Shown in pieces: positions 49,789-58,624 of a stretch of DNA of 64,000 nt. The stretch lies in NCBI RefSeq assembly GCF_026340565.1, contig NZ_JAPEPB010000002.1, positions 372,001-436,000 on the forward strand. The letters run 5' to 3'. This stretch comes from Kitasatospora sp. NBC_01287. Its GTDB lineage: Bacteria; Actinomycetota; Actinomycetes; Streptomycetales; Streptomycetaceae. Numbering within the stretch: the stretch's first letter is position 1; every line of letters starts with the position of its first letter. The notes below the pieces were generated by a model that did no database searches, was not told the origin of the DNA, and saw only the letters and a list, made by a program, of their open reading frames with translations. The translations under genes were made by a program, and so were the position numbers.

Positions 49789-50181
49789 TCAGTTCTCGCG
49801 CGCGTACTGGTAGCTGTCGTTGTGGCCGTGCCGGTCGGCGGTGAACTCCGTCACCGCCCGCTCGGCCGCGTGGATGTTCACCATCCGGGCCGGGCCGGGG
49901 CCCAGGTTGTAGAAGGTGTGCGGCACCCGCGCCTCGACGACGACGATCTGCTCCGGCGTGCCGTCCACCACCTCGTCACCCGCCTCGATCCGCACATTGC
50001 CCTCGACGATCACGAAGACCTCGTCGTACGGATGGGTGTGCCGGTCCGGCCCGACCTGCCCGGCCACGTCGACGATGAACGCCGACACGGTGGTGCCCGC
50101 CGACACCCCCTGGAAGATGTGTGCGGCGGTCTCGCCGTCGATCACCACGCTGGGCAGACCGCTCTTCGCTATGACTCTCAT
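49789..50181 (-). CDS. cupin-domain protein
   Basis: 130 residues. One cupin barrel: GPDRHTHPYDEVFVIVEGNVRI (HxH, then Glu, first metal motif, split here) and VPHTFYNLGPGPARMVNIHA (second motif His). The metal could support an oxygenase, isomerase or sensor role. ATG 50181 after GGGACC; the upstream extension is leader. Same-strand neighbour of MFS and F420 reductase genes. Confidence 0.88.
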   Translation of the reverse strand: MRVIAKSGLPSVVIDGETAAHIFQGVSAGTTVSAFIVDVAGQVGPDRHTHPYDEVFVIVEGNVRIEAGDEVVDGTPEQIVVVEARVPHTFYNLGPGPARMVNIHAAERAVTEFTADRHGHNDSYQYAREN

Positions 50182-50313
50182 CTCAAGGTCCCATCTCTCG
50201 GCAGAAACCGCGCCGTCACGGCGCATGGCAAAGGAAGCGACCGGCGGGCGGGGACGGGAGAGGGACACCGGCCGGTCGATGGTTCGGTAGACAATTTTTC
50301 TTCCGACCTGCCG

Positions 50314-51570
50314 TCAGTCGGCGTGCACAGCACCGGAGTCGGCCACCAGGGCGGCAGCTGGTCCGGCCGCCGCCACCACCGTCTCGCCCTGCGAGGGCGG
50401 GGTGAGGAACCGCGAGGCCCAGGTGGCCGGCAGTGCCACCGCGCAGACCACCGCGCCGGTGACCACCACCGCACCCGAACCGTGGCTGCTCTGGGCCCAG
50501 CCGCCGACGGCCGCACCCGCCGCGATCCCGGCGTTGACCGCCGAGGCACCCAGCGTCGCCGCCAGGCCGCCGCCGGGCCCGGCCAGACTGATCACCCGCA
50601 GCTGGAAGGCCGGGGTCAGGCCGAAGCCGACCAGGCCCCAGAGGGCCAGCACCACGATCACCGGGATCGGGCTCGCACCGACCAGCTTGAGCACCACCAG
50701 CGCGACCACCAGGCCGACGTTGCAGATCAGCAGGGTCGCCGAGGCGTTGCGGTCGGCGAAGCGGCCACCCACGATCGCCCCGATCGCGCTCGCGACGCCG
50801 AAGGCCAGCACGAAGCCGCTGACCGCCCCGCCGGAGACCTTGGTCACGTCCTGCAGGAAGCTGGCGATGTAGGTGAAGGCCGCGAACTCGCCGCCGAGCA
50901 GCAGGAGTCCGACCGCGAGCATTGCCAGCACCCGTGGTGCGAAGGCGAATTTGGCCTGGTCGCGCAGCCCGGAATCGGTCTGCGCCGGCATGCTCGGCAC
51001 CAGCGCCACCACGGCGACCAGCGCGATGGCGGCCAGGATCACGATCCCGACGAAGGCCGCCTGCCAGCTGACCGCCTGCCCGACCAAGGTGCCCAGCGGC
51101 ACCCCGACCACCGTGGACACCGCGATGCCGCCGAAGACCATGGCCACCGCCTGGCCACGCCGCTCCGGTGTCACCAGGTTGGCCGCGACCATCGAGGCCA
51201 CCCCGACGAAGAGCCCGTGCACCGAACCGGTGATCACCCGGGCCAGCACCAGCATCCCGAAGTTCACCGCGCTCAGCGCCAGCACGTTGCCGACGATGAA
51301 GGCGGCCAGCGTCAACCCCAGCAGCACCCGCCGGCCCAGCCGGACGGTCAGCACCGTCAGCAGCGGGCCACCGATACAGATGCCGAGCGCATAGGCGGTC
51401 ACCAGCAGCCCGGCCGTACCGACGGAGACCTTCAGATCCTTCGCCACCAGGTCCAGGATCCCGACGATCACCAACTCGGCCGTACCGACCACGAAAGCGC
51501 CCAGCCCGAGTGCTCCCAGCGCCAGGTTTCCTCGGGCCCGCGCCCGTCCCGGTTGCACGGTCGTACTCAT
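50314..51570 (-). CDS. MFS transporter (DHA1/AraJ-like)
   Basis: 418 residues, twelve predicted membrane segments. LGAFVVGTAELVIVGILDLVAKDL (helix 1, split), the loop 2-3 motif GGPLLTVLTVRLGRRVLLGL, and VFGGIAVSTVVGVPLGTLVGQ match drug or sugar efflux members of DHA1. It probably exports a small organic compound. ATG 51570; the longer frame is leader. First gene of the group ending with the ThDP enzyme. The AT-rich TAGACAATTTTTCTTCCGA (about 50289-50307) behind it may be the promoter for the cupin and later genes. Confidence 0.9.
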   Translation of the reverse strand: MSTTVQPGRARARGNLALGALGLGAFVVGTAELVIVGILDLVAKDLKVSVGTAGLLVTAYALGICIGGPLLTVLTVRLGRRVLLGLTLAAFIVGNVLALSAVNFGMLVLARVITGSVHGLFVGVASMVAANLVTPERRGQAVAMVFGGIAVSTVVGVPLGTLVGQAVSWQAAFVGIVILAAIALVAVVALVPSMPAQTDSGLRDQAKFAFAPRVLAMLAVGLLLLGGEFAAFTYIASFLQDVTKVSGGAVSGFVLAFGVASAIGAIVGGRFADRNASATLLICNVGLVVALVVLKLVGASPIPVIVVLALWGLVGFGLTPAFQLRVISLAGPGGGLAATLGASAVNAGIAAGAAVGGWAQSSHGSGAVVVTGAVVCAVALPATWASRFLTPPSQGETVVAAAGPAAALVADSGAVHAD

Positions 51571-51993
51571 CTGCACCAGCCTTAGTCGCCGAAGGGGAAG
51601 CAGGCCAGCTGGGGTGAAGTCGCAAGCCCCGCAACGGAGTAGCGCAGCACTCCACTGACCACGAACCACGCTAGCGACCCGGCCGGACCCGATCATGGCG
51701 CAATAGGGGCGGATGCGGCACTGTCCGCAGTCCCATCCGGGACTGCGTCAGGTTTGCCGGATTGATACTAGGACGTCCTACTTGTCCGTGATCGCCCTAC
51801 TCTTCCCGGCGGGCGGCCGAGGCGGCGGTCGGCCGGGGCGACGGCCGCGAGTTCGGGTGCGGGTGCGGGTCGATCCGCTCGCGCGGACCCCTCGGGGCTG
51901 TTCGAACCACCGCACAGGAGTATGCCCGGCAGAAGGCGGCTCGACCCCTGGATCGGGCTGATCCTCAGTGTGACCCGTGCCGCCGGCGGATCG
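51571..51993. other. 423-bp gap without a clear gene
   Basis: It contains the palindrome at 51769-51780 and an Arg/Gly-type GC-rich stretch without convincing coding sense. The MFS promoter must be at the left end. Confidence 0.4.
51769..51780. promoter_or_regulatory. orphan palindrome TAGGACGTCCTA
   Basis: A perfect 12-bp palindrome within TTGATACTAGGACGTCCTACTTG. It has an operator-like shape, but lies 199 bp from the MFS start and 213 bp from the P450 stop, so its target gene is not clear; it may mark a lost gene. Confidence 0.4.
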
Positions 51994-53346
51994 TCAGTCG
52001 CGCTCGGGTGGAGTGAAGGTGAAAGGCAGCGAGCGGACCCGGTGGTCGAAGCTGGACGGGGTGATCTCGGGGGCGGCCGTGGCGCGGATGTCGGGCAGGC
52101 GGGCGAAGAGTTCGCGGTAGAGGGCCTTCATCTCCTGGCGGGCCAGGTGGGCGCCGAGGCAGAAGTGCGGACCGCCGCCGCCGAAGGCCAGGTGCGGGTT
52201 GGGGTGCCGGGTGATGTCGAAGGCCTCGGGATCGGGGAAGACCGCCTCGTCGCGGTTGGCCGAGCCGTAGCAGAGCAGCACCTGCTCGCCGCGGGCCAAG
52301 CGGGTGGCGCCGAGCTGGTGGTCGGCGGCCAGGGTCCGGCGGAACTGGATGATCGGGGTGGCGTGGCGCAGGATCTCGTCCACCGCGCCGTCCAGGTGCC
52401 GCTCGGGGTCGGCGAGCATCAGGGCGCGCTGCTCGGGGTGGACGGTGAGCAGGTGCAGGCCGTGGGCGAGCGCGTTGCGGGTGGTCTCCACCCCGGCCAC
52501 CAGGAGCAGGGAGAAGAAGGCGCCGAGCTCGCGACCGGTCAGGCCGCGGCCGTCCAGGTCGGCGGCGACCAGGGCGGAGATCAGGTCCTCGGCGGGACGG
52601 CGACGGCGCTCCCGCCCCAGCTCGGCGACCAGCAGCTGCATCCGGCCCAGCGCGCGCAGGCCCTGGCCCGGCAGCCGGATCCGGGCACCCAGCGAGCGGT
52701 GGACACCGGCGTGCGCCGAGGCGCGGTCGATCTGGCGCAGGATCAGCGCGCGGCGCTGCTCCGGGATGCCCATCATCGCGCAGATCACCTGGAACGGGAG
52801 CTGGGCCGCGACGGCGGGCACGAAGTCCGCGGGGCGCTCGGCGATCACCCGGTCGACCAGCCGGGCGGCGGTCGCGTTGATGTCCGCCTCGGCCCGGGCG
52901 AGCAGGCGCGGGGTGAAGGACCTGGCGACGATCCGGCGCAGCTGGGCGTGGCGCGGATCGTCCAGGTTGACCATGGAGTCGCCGAAGAGCAGGCGCACCC
53001 AACGGGCCGGAGCGGGCGTGGTGACGCCGGGCGCGCTGCGGAACACCCGCGGGTCACGGCTGGCGGCGAGCACATCGGCATGGCGGACCAGGGCGTGGAA
53101 GCCGCGCTCACCGCGCAGCGGACCCTGGGGACGCTCGGTGAAGTGCACCGGTCCGGGCAGGGCGCGCAGCCGGCGGAAGGCGGCGGCCCGCCGCTCGGCG
53201 GGCAGCTCCCAGAAGGCGGGATCGGCCAGGTCGATCCTGGGGGGCGGATCGCTGGGCGGCTGGGCGACCCGCGGCCCGGGATCAGCCGGCGGAGCGGCGT
53301 GCGGCTGGGCGGCGTGCAGTTGATCGGCGTGCAGCTGGTCAGGCAT
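51994..53346 (-). CDS. cytochrome P450
   Basis: 450 residues. Heme loop AFGGGGPHFCLGAHLARQE (Cys ligand), I-helix LLVAGVETTRNAL (acid-alcohol pair Glu-Thr), ExxR in VDEILRHATP, and the C-helix DDPRHAQLRRIV that contacts the heme. The FGGGGPHFCLG form is found in steroid- and fatty-acid-active CYP families of actinobacteria. The first 40 residues are a His/Ala/Pro-rich tail with short repeats (DQLHADQLHAAQPHAA). ATG 53346 with GGGGAGGGG upstream. No redox partner next to it. Confidence 0.95.
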   Translation of the reverse strand: MPDQLHADQLHAAQPHAAPPADPGPRVAQPPSDPPPRIDLADPAFWELPAERRAAAFRRLRALPGPVHFTERPQGPLRGERGFHALVRHADVLAASRDPRVFRSAPGVTTPAPARWVRLLFGDSMVNLDDPRHAQLRRIVARSFTPRLLARAEADINATAARLVDRVIAERPADFVPAVAAQLPFQVICAMMGIPEQRRALILRQIDRASAHAGVHRSLGARIRLPGQGLRALGRMQLLVAELGRERRRRPAEDLISALVAADLDGRGLTGRELGAFFSLLLVAGVETTRNALAHGLHLLTVHPEQRALMLADPERHLDGAVDEILRHATPIIQFRRTLAADHQLGATRLARGEQVLLCYGSANRDEAVFPDPEAFDITRHPNPHLAFGGGGPHFCLGAHLARQEMKALYRELFARLPDIRATAAPEITPSSFDHRVRSLPFTFTPPERD

Positions 53347-53375
53347 ACCGACCACCCCTCCCCCGCTCCGGGCTG

Positions 53376-53388
53376 TGACGGAGCGTCA
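53376..53388. promoter_or_regulatory. TetR-type operator TGACG-N3-CGTCA
   Basis: TGACG-GAG-CGTCA, 30 bp upstream of the P450 start, the usual shape of TetR-family sites. The rest of the gap to 53675 has no gene. Confidence 0.5.
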
Positions 53389-53621
53389 AACAGCGGATAC
53401 CCGAGGTTAGCAAGGGGCTGGCGGGCCGAATACCTCCGTTCGGGCGAGACCGGCCGCTGGTGACCCCTGGCGGGATATCCGGCGGCGCGCAGGTGATCCG
53501 GCGCGCCGTACGGAATGACCCCGCGCCCCCACGTGCGGATCGATGCGGCGGTCCTGGCGGCAGCGCCCCCGACTCGGGCCGACCGGGCCGGCCCACCCCG
53601 GCGAGCCCACCCAGCCGGTCG

Positions 53622-53691
53622 ACCGCAGCCGACTCACCACAGCCGATCCACCGCAGCCGGTCCACCGCAGCCGACTCACCGCAGCCGGGTC
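53622..53691. repeat. 14-bp degenerate tandem repeat, five copies
   Basis: Units like ACCGCAGCCGACTC at 53622, 53636, 53650, 53664 and 53678, which run across the stop codon of the CHAD gene (53676). One to three differences between copies. Confidence 0.8.
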
Positions 53692-55175
53692 AACCGCCGC
53701 GCGCGGGCCCGGCGACCCGCGGGGCGGGCGTCGCGCAGCGCGGCCCGGGCGGCGGGTCGCTGGGCGGCGAACAGCACGCCGTAGCCGAAGGTGTCCTCGC
53801 CGTCCGCCCGTGCCTGCGCGGCGAGTTGGGGTAGCAGCCGCTCGGCGGTCACCGCGTCCTGGTAGCCGCCCAGCGCCTCCTGCAGGTCGCGCATCCGCCG
53901 GGCCAGGCGAGCCGCGTCACGGCCGGCCAACTCGGCGGTGTAGCGGGCGCGTTTGGCGGCCTTGCGGGCCCGGTGCAGCGCCTCGTCGCGGCCGGGACCG
54001 GCGGGGTGGGCCAGTGCGGCGCGCAGCCGCCGGCCGGTGCGGCGCTGCTCGCGGCGCAGCAGCCGGGCCAGCTCGGCCCGCCCGCGCCGGGCCCGGCCGC
54101 GCAGCGGCGGCCGTTCGGCCAGCGTCCCCAGGGCGTCGAGCAGCTCGAAGTACCTCTCGCTGTCGAGGACTTCGAGCACCTGCAGACGGGCGTCGGCGTA
54201 GCGCCGCCGGAACCGGGCGGTGAGGTGGGCGGCGAGCTGTCCCGGTGCGGCGGCCGGCGGCAGCTCGGCGCAGGCGGCGGCGAGGCGCTCGCCGGTGGCC
54301 TCGGCGTCCCTGGCCCTGCCCAGGACCTGGCCGAGCCAGCGGAGTTCCTCGGGCAGCGGCCCGACCCCGCCGCGGCGCAGCAAGCGCCGGCCGGCGGTCA
54401 GGGCGCTGCGCAGGCGGCGGCAGCAGACCCGCATCCGGTGCACCGCGTCGGGCTCGTCCCGGCGGACCGCCGCGTCCAGCGCGAGCAACTCGTCGGTGCG
54501 GCCGCGCAGGTAGGCGGCGAGCGCGGCTCCGGCGGTGCCGGGGGCGACGCGGCGGGCGGGCACCCGGCGGGCGGCGGGCTCCCGGCGCCGGGCGAGCAGG
54601 GCGGTCGGCGGCGGGTCGGGGGCCGCGGTGAGGCCCTGGGCGCGCAGCTGGGCGTCCAGGGCGGCGAGCAGCCGGGGACGGCCGTGGACCAACCGCACCT
54701 CGGTGCGCGTCCAGCCGACCAGCCGGACCGGTCCCGGGGTGGCGTGGAGGGGCTGGGCGAGGGTCTCGGCGCGGTCGAGCTCGGCGAGGGCGCGGCCGCC
54801 CGCGTCGAAGAGCCGGGTGCGCGCGTGCCGGGTGCGCAGGCGCAGGACCGGGTGCGGGGTGCGGCCGCCGGTGTAGGCGCGCAACCGGTCGGCGAGTTCG
54901 GCGGGGATGACGGAGGGGGTGGCGGCGGCGGGTGGGGCGTGGTGCTCGGTGCCGTCGGGCAGGGTCAGGCACCAGTCGGGTTCGGGTCCGGTGAGGGTGC
55001 GGCCGTGGGCGAGCAGGCGCAGCTCGGGGGTGTCGTGGCAGATCCGGACCTGCTCCTCGGGCATGCCGTGCACGACCTCGGCGACGCGCGGCAGGGTGCC
55101 GAGGCGCAGCGGTTCGGCCGGCAGGCCCCGGTACGTCAGCGCGCGCTCGGGGTGCGCGGCGTGCGTGGCGGCCAT
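53676..55175 (-). CDS. CHAD-domain protein with degenerate CYTH-like N-terminus
   Basis: 499 residues. The C-terminal CHAD domain (about 210-499) is clear: conserved His in DAVHRMRVCCRRLRSAL, LRWLGQVLGRARDAEAT, EALHRARKAAKRARYTAEL and LQEALGGYQDAVTA, helices that bind polyphosphate. The N-terminal 200 residues are in the place of a CYTH (triphosphate tunnel) domain, but the ExExK signature is absent. ATG 55175 with GGGAA upstream; the long upstream frame is leader. Role: probably polyphosphate binding. Confidence 0.85.
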   Translation of the reverse strand: MAATHAAHPERALTYRGLPAEPLRLGTLPRVAEVVHGMPEEQVRICHDTPELRLLAHGRTLTGPEPDWCLTLPDGTEHHAPPAAATPSVIPAELADRLRAYTGGRTPHPVLRLRTRHARTRLFDAGGRALAELDRAETLAQPLHATPGPVRLVGWTRTEVRLVHGRPRLLAALDAQLRAQGLTAAPDPPPTALLARRREPAARRVPARRVAPGTAGAALAAYLRGRTDELLALDAAVRRDEPDAVHRMRVCCRRLRSALTAGRRLLRRGGVGPLPEELRWLGQVLGRARDAEATGERLAAACAELPPAAAPGQLAAHLTARFRRRYADARLQVLEVLDSERYFELLDALGTLAERPPLRGRARRGRAELARLLRREQRRTGRRLRAALAHPAGPGRDEALHRARKAAKRARYTAELAGRDAARLARRMRDLQEALGGYQDAVTAERLLPQLAAQARADGEDTFGYGVLFAAQRPAARAALRDARPAGRRARARRLTRLR

Positions 55176-55305
55176 GCTGTCAAGCTTCCCGCGTCCGCCC
55201 TCGGCCCGCACCCCACTCCCGTTCCACCGCGCCGACCTGGCATGATGCGCTGGCGCCCGCCTGGCACCAGGGTCCGCGGGGGCGGGACGACGGGGGTGGG
55301 CGGAG

Positions 55306-55983
55306 ATGGCCGGACGCGGTGACGGAGCGGCGGCGGGCCGGGTGGTCCGCGATCGGACCAAGGGCGGGGCCACGCCCGGTCGACCCGGCAAGGGCACGCG
55401 CGGGCCGTGGCAGCGCAAGCCGCGGCGGCAGCCGGCACTGGCCGGGCTCGGCTGGCTGCTGGGCCTCCTGCTGATGGCCGGCGGGGCCGCGGGCTGCTGG
55501 GCGGTGGCGGGCGGCATCGGCTACGCGGCGCGGGTGGCCGGGACACCCGGGCTGCTCACGGTCGAGCGGTGCGAGGTGCACACCACGACGTCCGGGCGCA
55601 CCAGCCACTACACGGTCTGTGGCGGCACCTTCCGGTCCGACGACGGGAGGGTGACCGTGCCCGCCTCCTTCGACCACAGCAGCCGGCCGACGGGCAGCAC
55701 CATCCCGGTGCAGTACCACGACGGCGGCCTCTCCACGGTGGGCGTGCTGCCGGTGGCGGGGCGGCTGTGCGCGCTCGCGCTGGCGCTGCTGGCGGTGCTG
55801 GGCGGCGGGCTGCTGCTGGTCGGCGGCACCGTCGCCGCGCTGCCGGCGACCGCGACGTGGTTCGAGCGCGTGCTCTGGACCCGGCGGACGCGCCGCCTGG
55901 TCCAGGCGGCGGCACTGGGCTGCGGTGGCGCGGCGGCACTGGCCGGGCTGGTGAGCCTGATCGCGCTCGCGGCGGGCGGCTAG
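55306..55983 (+). CDS. membrane protein with DUF3592-like extracellular loop
   Basis: 225 residues. A basic Gly-rich start of about 45 residues, two N-terminal hydrophobic segments (LGWLLGLLLMAGGAAGC, WAVAGGIGYAARV), an outside loop (VERCEVHTTTSGRTSHYTVCGGTF with two Cys, SSRPTGSTIPVQYHDGG, both split), then two further spans (LCALALALLAVLGGGLLLVGG, LGCGGAAALAGLVSLIAL). The loop resembles DUF3592-type domains. Function unknown. Confidence 0.7.
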   Translation: MAGRGDGAAAGRVVRDRTKGGATPGRPGKGTRGPWQRKPRRQPALAGLGWLLGLLLMAGGAAGCWAVAGGIGYAARVAGTPGLLTVERCEVHTTTSGRTSHYTVCGGTFRSDDGRVTVPASFDHSSRPTGSTIPVQYHDGGLSTVGVLPVAGRLCALALALLAVLGGGLLLVGGTVAALPATATWFERVLWTRRTRRLVQAAALGCGGAAALAGLVSLIALAAGG

Positions 55984-56078
55984 GGTCGCGGCGGAGCGGC
56001 GGGCGGGGCGGCGGGCGGAGCAGCGGGCGGAGCAGCGACCACCCGGTGGGGCGGCGGCGGCCCCGCCCGCCGGGCCGG

Positions 56079-57020
56079 TCAGCCGGCCAGGGCCTGCAGG
56101 CGGCTGAAGGCGCCGTTGAAGTAGTCCTGGTCGCCGGGGAAGGTGCCGGAGTCCGCGTACTGCCAGAAGGTCTGGTAGGACCAGCCGTTGGGCAGGGTGC
56201 CGGGCGAACTGGCGTAGCGGGCGATCCAGAGCGGGTCGGTGGCGCCGAACCCGCTGTTGTTGCCGGTGCAGGTGGTCCACCAGTCGGTGGTGGTGTAGAT
56301 CGTCGGGTAGCGGCCGGTGAGGCTCTCGACGGTGTTGGCGAAGTCGTGGATCCAGCTCACCATCGCGCTCTGGCTCAGCCCGTAGCAGGTGGCGCCGTAG
56401 GGGTTGTACTCGATGTCCAGCGCGGGCGGCAGGGTCTTTCCGTCGGCCGACCAGCCGCCGCCGTGGCCGACGAAGTAGCTCGCCTGGGTCGCGCCGCTGG
56501 AGGCGTTGGGCAGCGCGAAGTGGTAGGCGCCGCGGATCAGGCCCGCGTTGTAGCTGCCGTTGTACTGCTGGGCGAAGTCCGGGTTGGTGTAGCCGGTGCC
56601 CTCGGTCGCCTTCACGTAGGCGAAGGTGGCGCCATCGGCGGCGACGCCGGACCAGTTGACGCTCCCCTGGTAGCTGGAGACGTCCAGACCGGAACTCTGG
56701 CCGGTCATCGGTTGCAGCGCGCCGACCGGGCCGCGGCCCTCGTGGGCGACCACGGTGGAGCCGGCGAAGTCGCGGTCGGGGTGGCTGGGTCGGAAGCCGG
56801 TGGCGGTGGCGGTGGCGGTGGCGGTGGTCGTGGTGCCGTCGGCCTGGGCGGGAACCGCGACGGCCCCGGCGAGCAGCGCGGCGGCCAAGGTGACGGCGGC
56901 ACGGGCACCGTGGCGGGAGAGTCCGGTGCGGTGGGAGAGCCCGGTGCGGTGGGAGAGCCCGGTGCGGCGGGCGGGTCTGATGGTGCGGGCGTCGCGGGAG
57001 AAGCGGGCAGCGCGGGACAT
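56079..57020 (-). CDS. secreted GH25 lysozyme (M1 type)
   Basis: 313 residues. A long signal region with three RTGLSH repeats (from a 21-bp DNA repeat) and a hydrophobic core (AAVTLAAALLAGAVAVPAQA). The GH25 domain starts with SGLDVSSYQGSVNW (catalytic Asp), has AYVKATEGTGYTNPDF, GAYHFALPNAS and PALDIEYNPYG (Glu and Asp pair), TIYTTTDWWTTC and YASSPGTLPNGW. It cuts the glycan strand of peptidoglycan outside the cell. ATG 57020 after AGGAGC; the long upstream frame is leader. Confidence 0.93.
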   Translation of the reverse strand: MSRAARFSRDARTIRPARRTGLSHRTGLSHRTGLSRHGARAAVTLAAALLAGAVAVPAQADGTTTTATATATATGFRPSHPDRDFAGSTVVAHEGRGPVGALQPMTGQSSGLDVSSYQGSVNWSGVAADGATFAYVKATEGTGYTNPDFAQQYNGSYNAGLIRGAYHFALPNASSGATQASYFVGHGGGWSADGKTLPPALDIEYNPYGATCYGLSQSAMVSWIHDFANTVESLTGRYPTIYTTTDWWTTCTGNNSGFGATDPLWIARYASSPGTLPNGWSYQTFWQYADSGTFPGDQDYFNGAFSRLQALAG

Positions 57021-57277
57021 TGTCGCTCCTTGTGGCCTGGCAGGGATGAGTACCACATGTGCGAGAACGCGAATACCGATGCACGGATACCAATGATTGG
57101 CATGACCGCGCCCGGCGAGCGTAACCGCCAACCAGCCAGCGCCGCTAGAGAACTGAAGCCTCGTCAGAGAGAAGAAGGCCACCAGGACCCGCGTAGACCC
57201 GGCCGCGCCACCGGGTGTTCACCCAACGGGCTGAGCGGCCCGGATCAGTCGCCGCTCAGCGGCGGATCAGCGGCCGA

Positions 57278-57733
57278 TCAATCGCGCAGCCGGCGGGCGA
57301 CCTCACCCAGCGCCTCGGCGAGCACGGTGAGCTGCTCGCGGTCCAGCACATCGATCAGGGCCGCGCGCACGGCGCCGACATGCCCGGGCGCCGCCGCCCG
57401 CAGCACCTCGCGCCCGTGCTCGGTGAGGCAGGCGAAGACGCCGCGCACATCGCTCGGACACGACCGCCGACCGACCAGCCCCGCCTTCTCCAACTGGGCG
57501 ATCTGGTAGGTGAGCCCGCTCTTGGAGGTGACCACCCGGTCGGCCAGCTCGGCCATCCGCAGCTCGCCTTCGGGGACGGCGGAGAGGTGCACCAGGATCT
57601 CGTACTGGGTGTGCGACAGCCCGGAGTCGTCCTTGAGCTGCTGCTCCAGGCGTCGTGCCACCAGGCTGGTCGCCATGATGAAGCCGCGCCAGGCCGCCAT
57701 CTCCTGCTCGTCCAGCCACCGGGTCTCTGCCAT
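57278..57733 (-). CDS. MarR-family transcriptional regulator (divergent from ribA)
   Basis: 151 residues. LSHTQYEILVHLSAVPEGEL, MAELADRVVTSKSGLTYQIAQLEKAGLV (split), CPSDVRGVFACLTEHGREVL are the MarR winged helix. ATG 57733 is my choice although GGGGG lies close to it; the mRNA may be leaderless. The longer frame would run through one operator. Two identical palindromes lie between it and ribA, so it probably represses both. Confidence 0.92.
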   Translation of the reverse strand: MAETRWLDEQEMAAWRGFIMATSLVARRLEQQLKDDSGLSHTQYEILVHLSAVPEGELRMAELADRVVTSKSGLTYQIAQLEKAGLVGRRSCPSDVRGVFACLTEHGREVLRAAAPGHVGAVRAALIDVLDREQLTVLAEALGEVARRLRD

Positions 57734-57755
57734 GCCCCCTAGCGTAGCCTGGTTG

Positions 57756-57814
57756 TTCAAATTTGAAGCTCACCGCTCGGTGGGTGTACGGTCAGGTCTG
57801 GCTTCAAATTTGAA
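57756..57814. promoter_or_regulatory. two identical operators TTCAAATTTGAA
   Basis: Perfect 12-bp palindromes at 57756-57767 and 57803-57814, 47 bp apart, in the divergent region between MarR and ribA. They stand out as the most AT-rich sites in the region. Likely binding sites of the MarR protein, one for each promoter. Confidence 0.75.
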
Positions 57815-57862
57815 CTACTTTGAACCATCTCTCACGGAGACCTCTACTTCCACGGAGACCTC

Positions 57863-58528
57863 ATGACCAGTGCCGCTCCGTCCGTCCCGGCCCAGCTGCC
57901 GCCTGCCCGGGTCCGCACCCGGGTGCGGGTGCCGCTGCGGTTCGGCGACGGCTTCCGCGTCGAGGCCGACGTGGTGACCTTCCACGACCTCGCCGACGGC
58001 GCCGAGCACCTCGCGCTCGGCCTCGGCGACCCGCGGGCCACCACCACTCCCCTGGTCCGGCTGCACTCCGAGTGCCTGACCGGCGACGTCTTCGGCTCGG
58101 CGCGCTGCGACTGCGGCCCGCAGCTGCGCGAGTCGGTGGAGCGGATCGCCGAGCAGGGCGGCTACCTGCTCTACCTGCGCCAGGAGGGCCGCGGTATCGG
58201 TCTCTACAACAAGCTCGACGCCTACGCCCTGCAGGACGGCGGCCTGGACACCTACGCCGCCAACGCCGCCCTCGGCCTGCCGGAGGACGCCCGCGACTAC
58301 ACCGCGGCCGCCCAGATGCTGCGCACGCTGGACGCGACCAGGATCGAACTGCTGAGCAACAACCCGGCCAAGGCCGCCCAGCTCACCGCACTCGGCATCG
58401 CGATCGCCCGCCGGGTGCCGACCGGCGTGCACGCCTCGCCGAGCAACCTGCACTACCTGCGCGCCAAGGCCCGGGGCACGGCGCTCACCCTGGGCCACGG
58501 GCTGCGGCTGCGGCCCGAAACGGCCTGA
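57863..58528 (+). CDS. ribA: GTP cyclohydrolase II (standalone RibA)
   Basis: 221 residues. Converts GTP to the first pyrimidine intermediate of riboflavin and some deazapurine or pteridine products. Zn-binding CLTGDVFGSARCDCG (three Cys), RQEGRGIGLYNKL, ANAALGLPEDARDYTAAAQML (split) and LLSNNPAK are all present, so it should be active. It is not fused to RibB and lies next to a VOC dioxygenase-like gene under a MarR site, unlike a housekeeping rib operon. ATG after GGAGA. Confidence 0.95.
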   Translation: MTSAAPSVPAQLPPARVRTRVRVPLRFGDGFRVEADVVTFHDLADGAEHLALGLGDPRATTTPLVRLHSECLTGDVFGSARCDCGPQLRESVERIAEQGGYLLYLRQEGRGIGLYNKLDAYALQDGGLDTYAANAALGLPEDARDYTAAAQMLRTLDATRIELLSNNPAKAAQLTALGIAIARRVPTGVHASPSNLHYLRAKARGTALTLGHGLRLRPETA

Positions 58529-58624
58529 GTCCGCCACACCGCCATCCGGCCGAACCCAACCCGACCCGACCCACCCCGACCCGACCCGCAGCAACCCGCA
58601 GCAACCCGAAAGGCAGGGACCACC

